A stretch of 64,000 bases of DNA. Origin: an uncultured Nitrospirales bacterium (lineage in GTDB: Bacteria > Nitrospirota > Nitrospiria > Nitrospirales > UBA8639). The position numbers and the translations under genes are program-made. Under the pieces are notes generated by a model that worked only from the letters and a program-made list of their open reading frames with translations, was not told the DNA's origin and ran no database searches. The DNA lies in the NCBI GenBank assembly GCA_958295805.1, contig OY282373.1, positions 1,335,001-1,399,000 on the forward strand, given 5' to 3'. Positions 42,037-50,854 of the stretch are shown here, piece by piece. How positions within the stretch are numbered: position 1 is the first letter of the stretch; every line of letters begins with the position of its first letter.

Positions 42037-42717
42037 CTACGCGAACAGTTTCTTAAGCCAAGCTAAAAAAATTTGGCAGAGGTCACCGTCAACGTTCAAA
42101 TCGTGCGAGCCAATGGCTGAACCCATTTGCCTGGGATTTTCTCTGGCTGCGAGCCACGCATAAAGTTCAGCCCGCCGTGTCTTAACCTCTGGAAACTTTC
42201 TGTCGGCTTTCGAAATCTCTTCGATATATTGTTTGGCCAGCGGCCATACGGAGTCGCCTTCGGGAATCATTCGCATGACGAAATCTTCAAGTTCGCCGGT
42301 TGACGCATTGTCGGGCATGAGCCAGATACCGACGCGGGGTTGGCCATCTATGATTGTCCCTGTTCGTTGGGGTGACGGGGGTGCTTGGATGTTCGCCTTC
42401 CGAAGGCGATTGGTTACATCGTTCCAACGTGCGTCTATATCGTTGTTTGCATCCACGAGAATGCCGACGGCCTTCCGGCCTGGCGTTTTGATTTCGAGAC
42501 TAATCGCATCAAGCAATTGGTTGATGCCGCCCTTGTCTAAAATGGAAAAGGCTGATGTCGGTTGAGATGGATAAAGCCGAACAACAGGCTCATTCTTTGA
42601 TGATTCTGCATCGGAAAAGGATGGACAGCGATTACAGAGGTGCAGAACGACATGTTTGTCGTCCGGTCCTTCGACTAAAAGAACGCCATCCGATGACGGC
42701 GAAGTCGGGCCGGGCAT
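42037..42717 (-). CDS. DUF3226 TOPRIM-like protein, partner of the AAA ATPase
   Basis: The 226-residue protein resembles DUF3226: LLVEGPDDKHVVLHL at the N-terminus supplies the TOPRIM glutamate, and AVGILVDANNDIDARW plus GIWLMPDNASTGELEDF supply the D-x-D-like acidic motifs. TOPRIM domains of OLD-family and PARIS effectors are metal-dependent nucleases, so this may be the effector. It starts 3 bp after the stop of the ATPase gene, so it is translated from the same message. The C-terminus (IGSHDLNVDGDLCQIFLAWL) is helical. The nuclease role is inferred from family. Confidence 0.78.
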   Translation of the reverse strand: MPGPTSPSSDGVLLVEGPDDKHVVLHLCNRCPSFSDAESSKNEPVVRLYPSQPTSAFSILDKGGINQLLDAISLEIKTPGRKAVGILVDANNDIDARWNDVTNRLRKANIQAPPSPQRTGTIIDGQPRVGIWLMPDNASTGELEDFVMRMIPEGDSVWPLAKQYIEEISKADRKFPEVKTRRAELYAWLAARENPRQMGSAIGSHDLNVDGDLCQIFLAWLKKLFA

Positions 42718-42720
42718 ACG

Positions 42721-43830
42721 CTATCTGACCTCAATGCCTTGTTTGGCCGCGACTTGGAGTTCTTCTTCGGAATACTCAACGACGCGGATTCCATCGTCGT
42801 TTCTCTCAAGACGAATGAGAACCCCGTCCACTTCCTCTAAATTTATTGCTGCTTGCGCAAAACCTGTCACGCAATCCCAGCTATGAGTCGTAGCAAGAAC
42901 CTGGACGTTGTTTTCATGCGCCGTTTTTATCACCATCTTCCAAAAATCGGGTTGGACTGAGTGATGGATACCGTTTTCCGCTTCATCGATAACAAAAAAT
43001 CCGTCTTGACTGTTGGCGAGTGCCAAGGCAACACCGAACAACCGCGTTGCTCCATCACCGAGGCTTTTCAAAGGAACGGGATGATCTTGCCCTTCTATCT
43101 TGACTAACGCCCGGCGACGATGGAACGCACGACGTTCCTCATCCCCAACCATTGCAACACGGACGACTTCGCCGCCATAGATCAATCGCAACGCCTGTAC
43201 CGCTTGGGTTTCATAATCTGTAAGTGCTACGTTATCCCAAAACCTCGCCATGCTTGTATTGTCTATTATGCTTGGTCCTGAAGATTCACATCGGATTGGA
43301 GGTGGAAGCTCGGATTCAGTAGGCCGCAGTCCGCGATTTCGGAAACGAGATGAATGCAAGAAAGAACGCATCGAGATTACTTGTGTTTTATCCTGACACT
43401 CGATTGCAAATAAAGGTTCGTCGCCAGCGGAAAAATCCTCAAGGAAAGACAGATTCTGTTGCAGATTTGGGCTAACTCTGATGTTAAGTCGCTTTGTATG
43501 GTTTGCCGGACCTATTGATATGAAAGAATCTGACGAGGGGTTCCGGCCATAGAAGAGAGCCTCAAAATCAGGCACCAACATCGCATCGCCGTCCTCGTCA
43601 CTAGAAGCCGTAAGTTCCTCTCGGCTCTGCAATACGTTCATGAGTTCGGGATAGCCGCGTGCGGCATAGATGCGGACGGCATCAAGGAGAGTGGTCTTGC
43701 CGACGCCGTTTTTCCCTGCAATCAGCGTGACGCGACCTAGCCGTGGAATCGAGATGTCGGCGATTCCACGAAATCCCTTGATCGATAGTTCAGGAAGATG
43801 GAGGTCTGTTTTAGATGGTTTTGTGTCCAT
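42721..43830 (-). CDS. AAA ATPase of the OLD/RecF/SMC type (AAA_21-like)
   Basis: Starting at ATG 43830, the 369-residue protein begins with LSIKGFRGIADISIPRLG and Walker A AGKNGVGKTTLLDAV. It has a long insert, an ABC-type signature region (PLKSLGDGATRLFGVALAL), Walker B FFVIDEAENGIHHS and the switch His in LATTHS. This is the ABC-type ATPase of OLD nucleases, GajA and the PARIS AriA subunit, which sense phage proteins or DNA ends. Here the nuclease-like domain is on a separate gene 3 bp downstream. A leftward extension to 43995 is open but lacks a good start. A broken DUF2442 copy overlaps its promoter region. Confidence 0.85.
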   Translation of the reverse strand: MDTKPSKTDLHLPELSIKGFRGIADISIPRLGRVTLIAGKNGVGKTTLLDAVRIYAARGYPELMNVLQSREELTASSDEDGDAMLVPDFEALFYGRNPSSDSFISIGPANHTKRLNIRVSPNLQQNLSFLEDFSAGDEPLFAIECQDKTQVISMRSFLHSSRFRNRGLRPTESELPPPIRCESSGPSIIDNTSMARFWDNVALTDYETQAVQALRLIYGGEVVRVAMVGDEERRAFHRRRALVKIEGQDHPVPLKSLGDGATRLFGVALALANSQDGFFVIDEAENGIHHSVQPDFWKMVIKTAHENNVQVLATTHSWDCVTGFAQAAINLEEVDGVLIRLERNDDGIRVVEYSEEELQVAAKQGIEVR

Positions 43831-43923
43831 AAACTGCTCTTTCTCATGTCGGTCATTTCGTAGATGTTTGTTACTCCATCTTTGTTCAGTCACCAAACCA
43901 GTGGTGTTGTCGCGTTCTCCATT

Positions 43924-44263
43924 ATGGGGGATTCCGGTGAAAATGCAAGTAATGAGAAAGATATTCGGGTTTGTTTCGACGATGGTACGGAACAAGTTAT
44001 TGATTTTTGGGCTATCTTAGAGGGTGAAGTCTTCGGTCCACTTCGTGATACCTCCTTATTCGGCCAAGTTCGGATTGATCCTGAAGTTCATACTTTGGTC
44101 TGGCCGAACGGGGCTGATTTTGATCCTGCTACCTTGCACGACTGGCCTGAACATCTTCCTGAACTTACGAGAATGGCCAGGCGCTGGTCTCTTGTGGAGT
44201 CGAAGCCTTAACTTGCCTTTGAACTTCTTGCCGATACGGTCTGGTTAATCCTGTGCGGCCTGC
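43924..44263 (+). pseudogene. Truncated DUF2442 copy
   Basis: From 43968 to 44263 the DNA matches 39181-39480 closely, covering DUF2442 codons from RVCFDDG to the stop plus about 50 bp of downstream DNA. The N-terminal strand (MRHPIYRVVSVERQAPYTL region) is missing; an in-frame ATG at 43924 would add unrelated residues. No DUF4160 partner accompanies it. Probably non-functional debris from duplication, placed at the 5' side of the ATPase gene. Confidence 0.75.
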
Positions 44264-44372
44264 ACGCTTGGCCCTTTGGGCAATGTTCCTCCGCTTTCCT
44301 GCAAGCAAATTTTTTAACCCACAACCGGCAAGCGTCTGAGACGAAGACGGAACGGTTCGATGAAGTTTGAAG

Positions 44373-44496
44373 GGATCATCACTTCGCGTCATTTACTCCT
44401 ACTTTGAGCAGGAACAGCGAATTGAATGTATTGAGATTTATGACAAAGGAAACCAGGAAAACGAAGATCGTGAGAGAGTGAGAGCGTATTTGACCA
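44373..44496 (+). pseudogene. C-terminal fragment of the RelE-like toxin
   Basis: The 124 bp match 41753-41876 with few changes (constant offset of 2620 bp), encoding GSSLRVIYSYFEQEQRIECI and following residues. The N-terminal two thirds of the toxin and its antitoxin are absent, and the frame then runs into unrelated sequence. This is a duplicated remnant. Confidence 0.8.
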
Positions 44497-44550
44497 AGTC
44501 GAGATCAAGAATCACGAGTACGACGATGTTGCCTTCTATGCCCAAGACGA

Positions 44551-44982
44551 TCAGAGTGTCTCAGGAAGAATGGTAAATCCTTCTCGATAGCCCACGTCAC
44601 GCAGGTGTCGGTCGAACGTAACAAAGCCTTGTCTCGTTGTGAGTCCCTGGCACCACTGGATGGCTGCGGCGAGTTGTAACGCGTCCGCTGTTCGTAATGG
44701 ATGCACGGTCAGGAGCCGTTCGGCCGTGCTGCGTAACGCTTCGCTGGGTTGCATTTCCACCCAGGTTTGCATCAGGGTCTGCAAGACGTGCCTGGCCATG
44801 CGTTCGTCCGTGGATGTCAACCCGCCTTCCCGTACCCGTCGCATCAGTGCAGAAATACACTCGGTGCGCGTGCCCCACCACACGACCATAGACGATTCTT
44901 CGATGAGAATTTCTCGCACGGTAGCCGAGTGAGGTTCCTGCACACAGAGGGGCACAATGGCCGACGTATCCCAGAATTTCAT
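44551..44982 (-). CDS. PIN-domain toxin (VapC family)
   Basis: The 143-residue protein has the PIN fold markers MKFWDTSAIVPL (first Asp), TRTECISALMRR (Glu), LRTADALQLAAA (Asp) and FVTFDRHL (Asp). It would be an RNase toxin. Its start overlaps the stop of the upstream Phd/YefM-type antitoxin gene by 4 bp. It is only distantly similar to the VapC at 31966-32394. Confidence 0.9.
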   Translation of the reverse strand: MKFWDTSAIVPLCVQEPHSATVREILIEESSMVVWWGTRTECISALMRRVREGGLTSTDERMARHVLQTLMQTWVEMQPSEALRSTAERLLTVHPLRTADALQLAAAIQWCQGLTTRQGFVTFDRHLRDVGYREGFTILPETL

Positions 44983-45269
44983 CGGCCTTCTTTTCTCTCA
45001 CGCAAAACTGTCGAACGCACTGTCGCTTGGGGGTCTGCTGGACGCGGCAGGTTCCAAAAATCCACTGGCAAGGGCTTCTCTCCGCGCTTGAGGAGACCCT
45101 TTTTTTCCATGTCTTTGACGTGTTCAGGTAGGGACATGGGATTGGTGATGGGAAGCAAACGCGCAATGGGACGGCCATGATCGGTAATGAGCACCTCTTC
45201 ACCGGATTTGACCTGACGTAAGTATGCACTTAATGACGTTTTGAGCTGAGACACAGTGGTCGTTTTCAT
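44979..45269 (-). CDS. Phd/YefM-type antitoxin
   Basis: The 96-residue protein has the antitoxin fold signature at its N-terminus: TTTVSQLKTSLSAYLRQVKS, then GEEVLITDHGRPIARLLPI. The C-terminal half, which would wrap the PIN toxin, is basic and proline-rich. It is directly coupled to the downstream toxin gene and should autorepress the operon. Confidence 0.9.
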   Translation of the reverse strand: MKTTTVSQLKTSLSAYLRQVKSGEEVLITDHGRPIARLLPITNPMSLPEHVKDMEKKGLLKRGEKPLPVDFWNLPRPADPQATVRSTVLRERKEGR

Positions 45270-45321
45270 TGTGTGACCATTTTGGTTAAGAGTTTCACGC
45301 CAGTATAGTCAGGAGAGTATT

Positions 45322-45435
45322 ATGAAGCAAATGATCGCGGCCATTGCGTTGGTGAGGAATCTCACCATCGTTACGGCCAATATCCGACACTTCCAACGGG
45401 TTCCCGGGCTCCCTGTAGAGAATTGGTTATTGTAA
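45322..45435 (+). pseudogene. C-terminal fragment of a vapC gene
   Basis: A 37-codon frame encodes IAAIALVRNLTIVTANIRHF followed by a PGLPVENWL ending, the typical last third of VapC toxins with the final catalytic Asp/Asn strand. The N-terminal two thirds are absent. It is a remnant of a third PIN toxin in this stretch. Neither fragment end shows an obvious insertion element. Confidence 0.75.
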
Positions 45436-45631
45436 GCCACAGGGTCGAAGGGAAGAATCTTCCACTGAACAGTTTATTACAAGTTAAGAGCAGATCCTTC
45501 ACTTCGTTCAGGATGACAGGAGGGAGAACAGGGTGACAGGAGGGAGAATAGGGTGACGGGCGGGAGAATAGGGTGACGGGCGGGAGGCAGGCGGGTAGGG
45601 GAATGACGCTTGGGTCCCACACAATCTCTCA
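45436..45631. repeat. Family A remnants and a 20-bp tandem array
   Basis: Family A pieces (gtcgaagggaagaatctt; ccttcacttcgttcaggatgacagg) run into four exact-period 20-bp units at 45511-45530, 45531-45550, 45551-45570 and 45571-45590 (core GGGTGACRGGMGGGAGAAYA). No gene is supported in this stretch. Confidence 0.85.
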
Positions 45632-46372
45632 TCAAGAGAGCGGAACGTCTTCGTTGAATAGTTGCGGGTTGGAGGTTGTCAGCTTGTCTAAGAGAATCGG
45701 GTCCAGGGTTGCTTGGGCGAGAGTTCGGGTTTTGGCGAGTTGCTCGGGCTGAAGGTGTTGCGCGTCTTCCATATTCGTGCGTGCCAAGTTGGTCTGGATG
45801 AACGAGGTGTTTTGGAAAGAGGCGTGGCGAAGATTTGACTGGGCGAGCGAGGCATGGGCCAGATCTGCATGATCCAGGAGTGCGTGTTCTACGTGTGCGT
45901 TCGTGATGGAGGCTTCTCGTAGTTTTGCATGTCTGATATCCGCTGCATTGAGGGTGCTCCGTTCTAGATTGGCCAAGTGGAAATTTGCATGGGCAAGATT
46001 CGCGTGGGAGAGGTCTGTCCCTGACAGATCTGCCTTCAAGAACGTGGCGTGGCTGAAGTCGGCCTTGCTGAGATCAGCGTGACTCAGGTCGGCTTCATTC
46101 AGGTTGGTATCGTTTCCTTTGGCTCCCGTGACCGTTGCATGGAGAAGATTGGCTTCCCCTAAATTGGCTCCTTCAAGCTGCGCATACGACAGGTCGGCTT
46201 GCGTCAGGTTCACATCGTGCAAATTGGCGCCCGTCAGGTCGGCTTCCGCTAAGTTCCATCCCGACAGATTCGCACTTGAGAGGTCGGGACGAATGGAGGG
46301 ATTGGTTGCTCTAAAGGCATTCCATCGGCTTGCCCCGTGTTTGAGCAGTTTGATGTGTTCAGGGTTGGCCAT
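45632..46372 (-). CDS. Pentapeptide-repeat protein
   Basis: The 246-residue protein is built from about 30 A(D/N)LXX pentapeptide units from residue 28 to 205 (ANLSGWNLAEADLTGANL and onward), which fold as a right-handed quadrilateral beta-helix. It has no signal peptide or membrane helix. Some members mimic DNA and protect gyrase (Qnr, MfpA), but most have no known role. Several repeats have His at the third position (ADLSHADLSKADFSHA), a compositional quirk. Function unassigned. Confidence 0.88.
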   Translation of the reverse strand: MANPEHIKLLKHGASRWNAFRATNPSIRPDLSSANLSGWNLAEADLTGANLHDVNLTQADLSYAQLEGANLGEANLLHATVTGAKGNDTNLNEADLSHADLSKADFSHATFLKADLSGTDLSHANLAHANFHLANLERSTLNAADIRHAKLREASITNAHVEHALLDHADLAHASLAQSNLRHASFQNTSFIQTNLARTNMEDAQHLQPEQLAKTRTLAQATLDPILLDKLTTSNPQLFNEDVPLS

Positions 46373-46464
46373 GGGCGCCCGGCAGTCTGCTGCTATAAGA
46401 GAAGTGCCGAATGGTTTCGTCCGGTCGAAGCCGAACGATTGTGGACTGCTTCAATACGGGTTGC

Positions 46465-47376
46465 TTAATACGTTTGGCGTTTCACGATCGGTTTGATCGT
46501 CGCTTCCCCAAGCAGTTCCATGCCGAAGCGGGTGCCTTCACTGACTTCATTTGCATAAAGACGACCTTTCGGCGCATCAATGGCGATGGGCAATTCCGTC
46601 GTCTGATTGGGGGTGATGGTCACGGTATAGTCTTTGTTCACCATGGGATGCCAGACCTGGACGGTATAGGTCCCCGGCGGGACGTTGGCAATAGCATAGG
46701 AGCCGTCTTTGGCACTCAGCGCGTAGTAGGGGTTTTCGACGGCAAATCCCCAACTTTCCATATATGCGTGAAATCCGCACTGCATCACGAACAGGTTGCG
46801 TTTTTTCCCCATTGTGATGGGTTGAGTCAGCACCTGACCGGCTCGATTTTTGACGGTCTTACCGTCCAGGAGGTCTTGTTTTCGGAGATTGTTGCTCATC
46901 GGCAGGGGGACGTTGAAGAGCACGCGCGCGCCGAATTTTGACGTTTCGTAGCCTTGAATGTCGTGCAAGACCGGGTCCATGTTCACCACTTTGATGTCCT
47001 GCCGGTCTCGCACGATGGTAATGTAAGGTTCAAACGTGCAGTCGATCGCCTGAATTTGCGGAGGCTCATACGCGAAGGGTTTCCCCTCTTTGATTTCTTC
47101 CAGGTAGATGACCACGTTTTTGAATCCACCGTCGGGTCCAATGACGAAGGGTTGCAGCAGGCGCCATCCGGTTCCGGTTGAGATTCGGCCGCAATACACG
47201 GCGTCGGGCAGGGTCACGAGGTTGTAGCCCTTGGGTTTGGGAACGTCGCCGACCAACGTGACCACCCCCGCGAGGGTGCCTCCATTGGACACGGGGATTT
47301 CTTCATATCCCCAACTCGGCATCGTGCCCAAGCCGACGATGAAGACGACGCAGAGGATGAATACGACGGATTTCAT
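46465..47376 (-). CDS. Secreted cupredoxin/carboxypeptidase-regulatory-like protein
   Basis: The 303-residue protein has a signal peptide (VVFILCVVFIVGLGTMPSWG). The N-terminal part contains GGTLAGVVTLVGDVPKPK, a CarboxypepD_reg-like strand set. The C-terminal part has possible copper ligands arranged as in blue-copper-like domains: His in DPVLHDIQGYE, Cys-His in MQCGFHAYM and a Met nearby, followed by SYAIANVPPGTYTVQVWHP. Similar proteins occur near respiratory chains in nitrifiers and in methylamine-type clusters, so a periplasmic electron-transfer or metal-binding role is possible; this is inference. Confidence 0.68.
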   Translation of the reverse strand: MKSVVFILCVVFIVGLGTMPSWGYEEIPVSNGGTLAGVVTLVGDVPKPKGYNLVTLPDAVYCGRISTGTGWRLLQPFVIGPDGGFKNVVIYLEEIKEGKPFAYEPPQIQAIDCTFEPYITIVRDRQDIKVVNMDPVLHDIQGYETSKFGARVLFNVPLPMSNNLRKQDLLDGKTVKNRAGQVLTQPITMGKKRNLFVMQCGFHAYMESWGFAVENPYYALSAKDGSYAIANVPPGTYTVQVWHPMVNKDYTVTITPNQTTELPIAIDAPKGRLYANEVSEGTRFGMELLGEATIKPIVKRQTY

Positions 47377-47549
47377 ACAGTCCTCCTTTTTCAGAGAATC
47401 GTCACGAAACAGGAATGCCCCGATTGTACCATTGACCGGCGGTGGATGAAAGAACGGTTATTCAAGTGCCCCTTCCCCTTGACCCACTTATGGAGAACCC
47501 ACTAGATTAAAAGAGGTTCGTCGTTTTTTTCTTGAGAAGGAGAGGGTGC

Positions 47550-48356
47550 ATGATTATTGGAATGACTCGGATCATCGCAGGGTGGAGCATCATTTTCTGC
47601 GCGTCACTGACCGTTGCGGAAACCGGAGGCAATCCCGTCCTGCCTGACTATCGCATTCCTGTCCAAATTCCGTATGACGCTCCACCTGAGCCGGAATTTC
47701 CCGACGTTGAGCGCGCGACTCCGTCTCCGGATGCCCTTTCTGAACAAGAATTGAAACGGGCTGAAGCGTTGCTGCCGTTACTGGAAGGACGCCAGGAACT
47801 GTATATCATCGGGGAATTCGTCCATTTGGGCAAACCAGTGGTGCCCGTGTTGGTCAAAGCCCTGAAAATGCCGGGAACCCGTCTTCGCTATAACGCGATT
47901 GAAACGATGTCGATTATCAAAGATCCGCGCGCCGTGCCCTATTTACTTGAGGCGTCCAAGGATACGAGTGACGTCACGCGAGTGCGGGCTCATGCCCTGC
48001 GGGTGGCGGTCCGGCTGGCTCCGATGGAGGTGATTCCCGCGTTCCGGGAGTTAGCGAAAGACGCGCACGAGACGATCCGTCGAGCCGTGGCGTTTGAGGC
48101 TCGCCACGTCAGACGGCCGGAAGTGATGCCGATTCTGATTGAATTGTTGGCCGACGGGAAAACCTACGTCTCCGTCACGGCTCGTGACTCGTTTTGGCGG
48201 TTAACCCGATGGGCCGGACCGCCGCACGATTGGCAAGGGTCGACCCATGAGCAACGCAAGGCATGGGCACAGGAATGGAAGGCGTGGTGGGAGGAGGCTT
48301 TGAAAAATCGTGGGGCGGCACCAAAGAAACCTCAACAATCTGAACCAGCGTCCTGA
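47550..48356 (+). CDS. Secreted HEAT-repeat protein
   Basis: From ATG 47550, after AAGGAGAGG, the 268-residue protein has a signal peptide (MTRIIAGWSIIFCASLTVAE) and a proline-rich linker. At least four HEAT/PBS-lyase-type helical repeats follow (VVPVLVKALKMPGTRLRYNA, AVPYLLEASKD, EVIPAFRELAKD, EVMPILIELLADG). The tail is Trp and Lys rich. HEAT arrays bind partner proteins; no catalytic site is visible. Confidence 0.75.
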   Translation: MIIGMTRIIAGWSIIFCASLTVAETGGNPVLPDYRIPVQIPYDAPPEPEFPDVERATPSPDALSEQELKRAEALLPLLEGRQELYIIGEFVHLGKPVVPVLVKALKMPGTRLRYNAIETMSIIKDPRAVPYLLEASKDTSDVTRVRAHALRVAVRLAPMEVIPAFRELAKDAHETIRRAVAFEARHVRRPEVMPILIELLADGKTYVSVTARDSFWRLTRWAGPPHDWQGSTHEQRKAWAQEWKAWWEEALKNRGAAPKKPQQSEPAS

Positions 48357-48361
48357 TCGTG

Positions 48362-48400
48362 CCCCCTCACCCTGACCCTCTCCCGCGAGGGGAGAGGGAA
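48362..48400. repeat. Family C repeat
   Basis: The motif CCCTCTCCC..GGGAGAGGG occurs in CACCCTGACCCTCTCCCGCG then AGGGGAGAGGGAA. It is one of about eight copies of this dispersed hairpin in the window (others at about 15405-15447, 51064-51100, 51320-51350, 51470-51505, 55680-55715 and 55740-55780). Confidence 0.75.
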
Positions 48401-48416
48401 ATTGAGAAAGGAAAAC

Positions 48417-48950
48417 ATGATGGCAATCTTGCCCATCGCCAAAGTCGGCAACCCCGTCTTGCGGAAAATCGCCGAACCGGTGGCGCCTGAGGTGATCCCC
48501 ACGCGGGACTACCAGCAATTTATCGACGATATGTTTGAAACGATGATCGAACATGAGGGAATTGGGTTGGCGGCCCCTCAAGTCTCGCGGTCCGAACAAC
48601 TGGTGGTGATGGGATGTGAAGGCGAGAATGCCTTTCCCCGTACCGTCCTGCTCAATCCAAGGATCGTGTTTTATGGACCCGCTCAGGTCGAAATGTGGGA
48701 AGGGTGTTTAAGTGTGGATGGGTTGCGCGGAAAAGTCACCCGCCCATCTTCTATTCGGGTCCAGGCTTTGGACCGGCAGGGGCAACCGTTAGATTTTGAC
48801 GCCTCGGGGTTGTTCGCGGTGTGTATCCAACATGAAATGGACCATTTGATCGGACAACTCTTTCTGGACAGAATGTCCGATCTCTCGACGTTGACTCAGT
48901 TGAAGGAATTCGACGCCTACTGGAAACAAGAGCCTGCAACGGTTATTTAG
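48417..48950 (+). CDS. def: Peptide deformylase
   Basis: The 177-residue protein has all three deformylase motifs: GIGLAAPQV (GxGxAAxQ), EGCLSV with the metal-binding Cys, and QHEMDHL with two His ligands and the catalytic Glu. It removes the formyl group from nascent proteins. ATG 48417 follows AAAGGA; a TTG 15 bp upstream is unlikely. It is not linked to fmt here, unlike in many genomes. Confidence 0.96.
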   Translation: MMAILPIAKVGNPVLRKIAEPVAPEVIPTRDYQQFIDDMFETMIEHEGIGLAAPQVSRSEQLVVMGCEGENAFPRTVLLNPRIVFYGPAQVEMWEGCLSVDGLRGKVTRPSSIRVQALDRQGQPLDFDASGLFAVCIQHEMDHLIGQLFLDRMSDLSTLTQLKEFDAYWKQEPATVI

Positions 48951-49034
48951 CCGCTTTTCTCCCGTCTTGTTTCGATTTGATTGTTCCCGTCTTCCTGAAC
49001 GACGTGCCGTATCCTGGATTTCTCAAGTGTCACT

Positions 49035-50825
49035 TTGAGTGAAGCCGCTCGTTGTGAAGAAAGTTCAGGTCATGCGTTTTCAACCATCGTGGTGGCTTCC
49101 GTGAGTACCCTTCCGCGGATCATCGGATATTTTCGGCCCCATCGCTCCCTGGTTCTTGCCACGTTGTCCTTCGCGGCACTGACGACGCTCTTTGACCTTG
49201 TGCCCCCCTGGCTGGTGAAGGTAATTATTGACGACGTCATTGAGGAGAACCAACTCTCCTTGCTGCCGTGGGTGTTGACCGGATTAGTCGTGGCTTACGG
49301 TCTGAAGAATCTCGTCAACTCTCTGCGCATTCGCTGCAATAACATCCTGGAACAACGGGTGATTGTTCACCTTCGTCAACAGGTGTTTCACGCTCTTCAG
49401 CGGCTGTCAATCAATTTTTATGAGAATCGCTCCACCGGGGAAATCATGTCGCGGATCATGAACGACACCGAACACGTGGAACGTATCTTTATCGATGGGT
49501 TGGAGGGAATGTTGACGGCCTCCCTGACTCTGATCGGCATTACGATCGTACTTTTTGTGGTTAATTGGAAACTGGCGCTCCTGGCCCTGGTGCCGATTCC
49601 CGTTCTGGCGGTATCGGCCGTGAAATTTTCCCGTCGGGTCCACGGGTATTACCATGAAATCCGCAAACACACGGCCGATCTGAGCGGATATCTTCAAGAC
49701 GCCCTTTCCGGCGTTCGGGAAACCATGGCGTTTCATCGACACGCGTATGAACGGGAACGATTCGACGGCATCAGCCGCAAGGTCAGTCAGAGCAATTTGA
49801 AGGCCATGTTTCTTTGGTCCATCTATTCGCCGGCAATGATTTTTCTCGGCACCATGGGGACTGTCCTCATCCTGTGGGTTGGTGCGACCGAAGTGGCGCA
49901 CGGGCATCTCAAAGTGGGAGAACTGGTGATGTTCGTGTCGTATCTGGCGCTGTTTTACGTTCCCGTCAATCAAATCCATTCCGTCAACCACATGCTTCAA
50001 CACGCCCTGGCCGCGAGCGAACGCATCTTTGACGTACTCGATATGAAACCCGAGGTGGAGGATCGTCCCGGGGTCACGGCTCCCGCCACGCGCTTTCAAG
50101 GGCGCGTACAGTTCGAAAACGTGGACTTTGCGTATCGATCGGACGTTCCCGTCTTGCGCGGCGTTTCCGTGACCGTCAATCAGGGAGAGTGCGTGGCGTT
50201 AGTCGGACCGAGCGGAGCGGGCAAGAGTACGCTGATCAAACTTCTCATGAGATTTTACGACGTGACGAGAGGCACGATTGCGTTAGACGGCGTTGACGTT
50301 CGTGATATGCCGCTGGCCTTTTTGCGCTCGCAGATCGGATTGGTGCAACAGGAGCCGTTTCTCTTTAACGGGACGGTTCGAGACAATATCGTCTATGGCA
50401 ATCTCGACGCCACCGAGCAAGACGTTGAACGGGTGGCCGTCGCGGCTCGCGCTCATGACTTTATCACGGAACTCCCGGAACAATACGACACCTGGATTGG
50501 GGAACGAGGGGTCAAACTGTCGGTCGGGCAGAAACAACGAGTGGCCATTGCCCGGGTGTTGTTGAAAAATCCACCGATTGTGATCTTCGACGAGGCCACG
50601 TCAAACATTGACACGGAAACCGAGGTCAAAATCCGTGAAGCCTTGGCCGTGCTCATCCAGGGTCGTACCACGATGATTATTGCTCATCGCCTGACGACGT
50701 TGCAGCAAGTTGATCGGCTCCTTGTGCTGGAACAGGGACGGCTCGTTGAAGAGGGAACCCACGCGGAATTACTTGCCGCAAAGGGGCTCTATGCCAAGTT
50801 GTACGAGGCTCAGTTCCACGTTTGA
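49035..50825 (+). CDS. ABC exporter of the MsbA/half-transporter type
   Basis: The protein of about 596 residues has an N-terminal six-helix transmembrane domain and a C-terminal ATPase. The ATPase has Walker A GPSGAGKST (about residue 391), Q-loop QQEP, signature LSVGQKQR (a Val for the usual second Gly), Walker B IVIFDEATS and the switch His in IIAHR. It resembles MsbA-type lipid or multidrug exporters. The start is uncertain: TTG 49035 gives the longest frame, but no good ribosome site is visible and a GTG around 49089 could serve. Confidence 0.9.
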   Translation: MSEAARCEESSGHAFSTIVVASVSTLPRIIGYFRPHRSLVLATLSFAALTTLFDLVPPWLVKVIIDDVIEENQLSLLPWVLTGLVVAYGLKNLVNSLRIRCNNILEQRVIVHLRQQVFHALQRLSINFYENRSTGEIMSRIMNDTEHVERIFIDGLEGMLTASLTLIGITIVLFVVNWKLALLALVPIPVLAVSAVKFSRRVHGYYHEIRKHTADLSGYLQDALSGVRETMAFHRHAYERERFDGISRKVSQSNLKAMFLWSIYSPAMIFLGTMGTVLILWVGATEVAHGHLKVGELVMFVSYLALFYVPVNQIHSVNHMLQHALAASERIFDVLDMKPEVEDRPGVTAPATRFQGRVQFENVDFAYRSDVPVLRGVSVTVNQGECVALVGPSGAGKSTLIKLLMRFYDVTRGTIALDGVDVRDMPLAFLRSQIGLVQQEPFLFNGTVRDNIVYGNLDATEQDVERVAVAARAHDFITELPEQYDTWIGERGVKLSVGQKQRVAIARVLLKNPPIVIFDEATSNIDTETEVKIREALAVLIQGRTTMIIAHRLTTLQQVDRLLVLEQGRLVEEGTHAELLAAKGLYAKLYEAQFHV

Positions 50826-50854
50826 TTCACGCGTTCGACGCGGCCGGTTTCATG

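Noticed and set aside
45371-45622. 83-codon reverse frame
   Set aside because: It is mostly translated family A repeat and the 20-bp tandem array.
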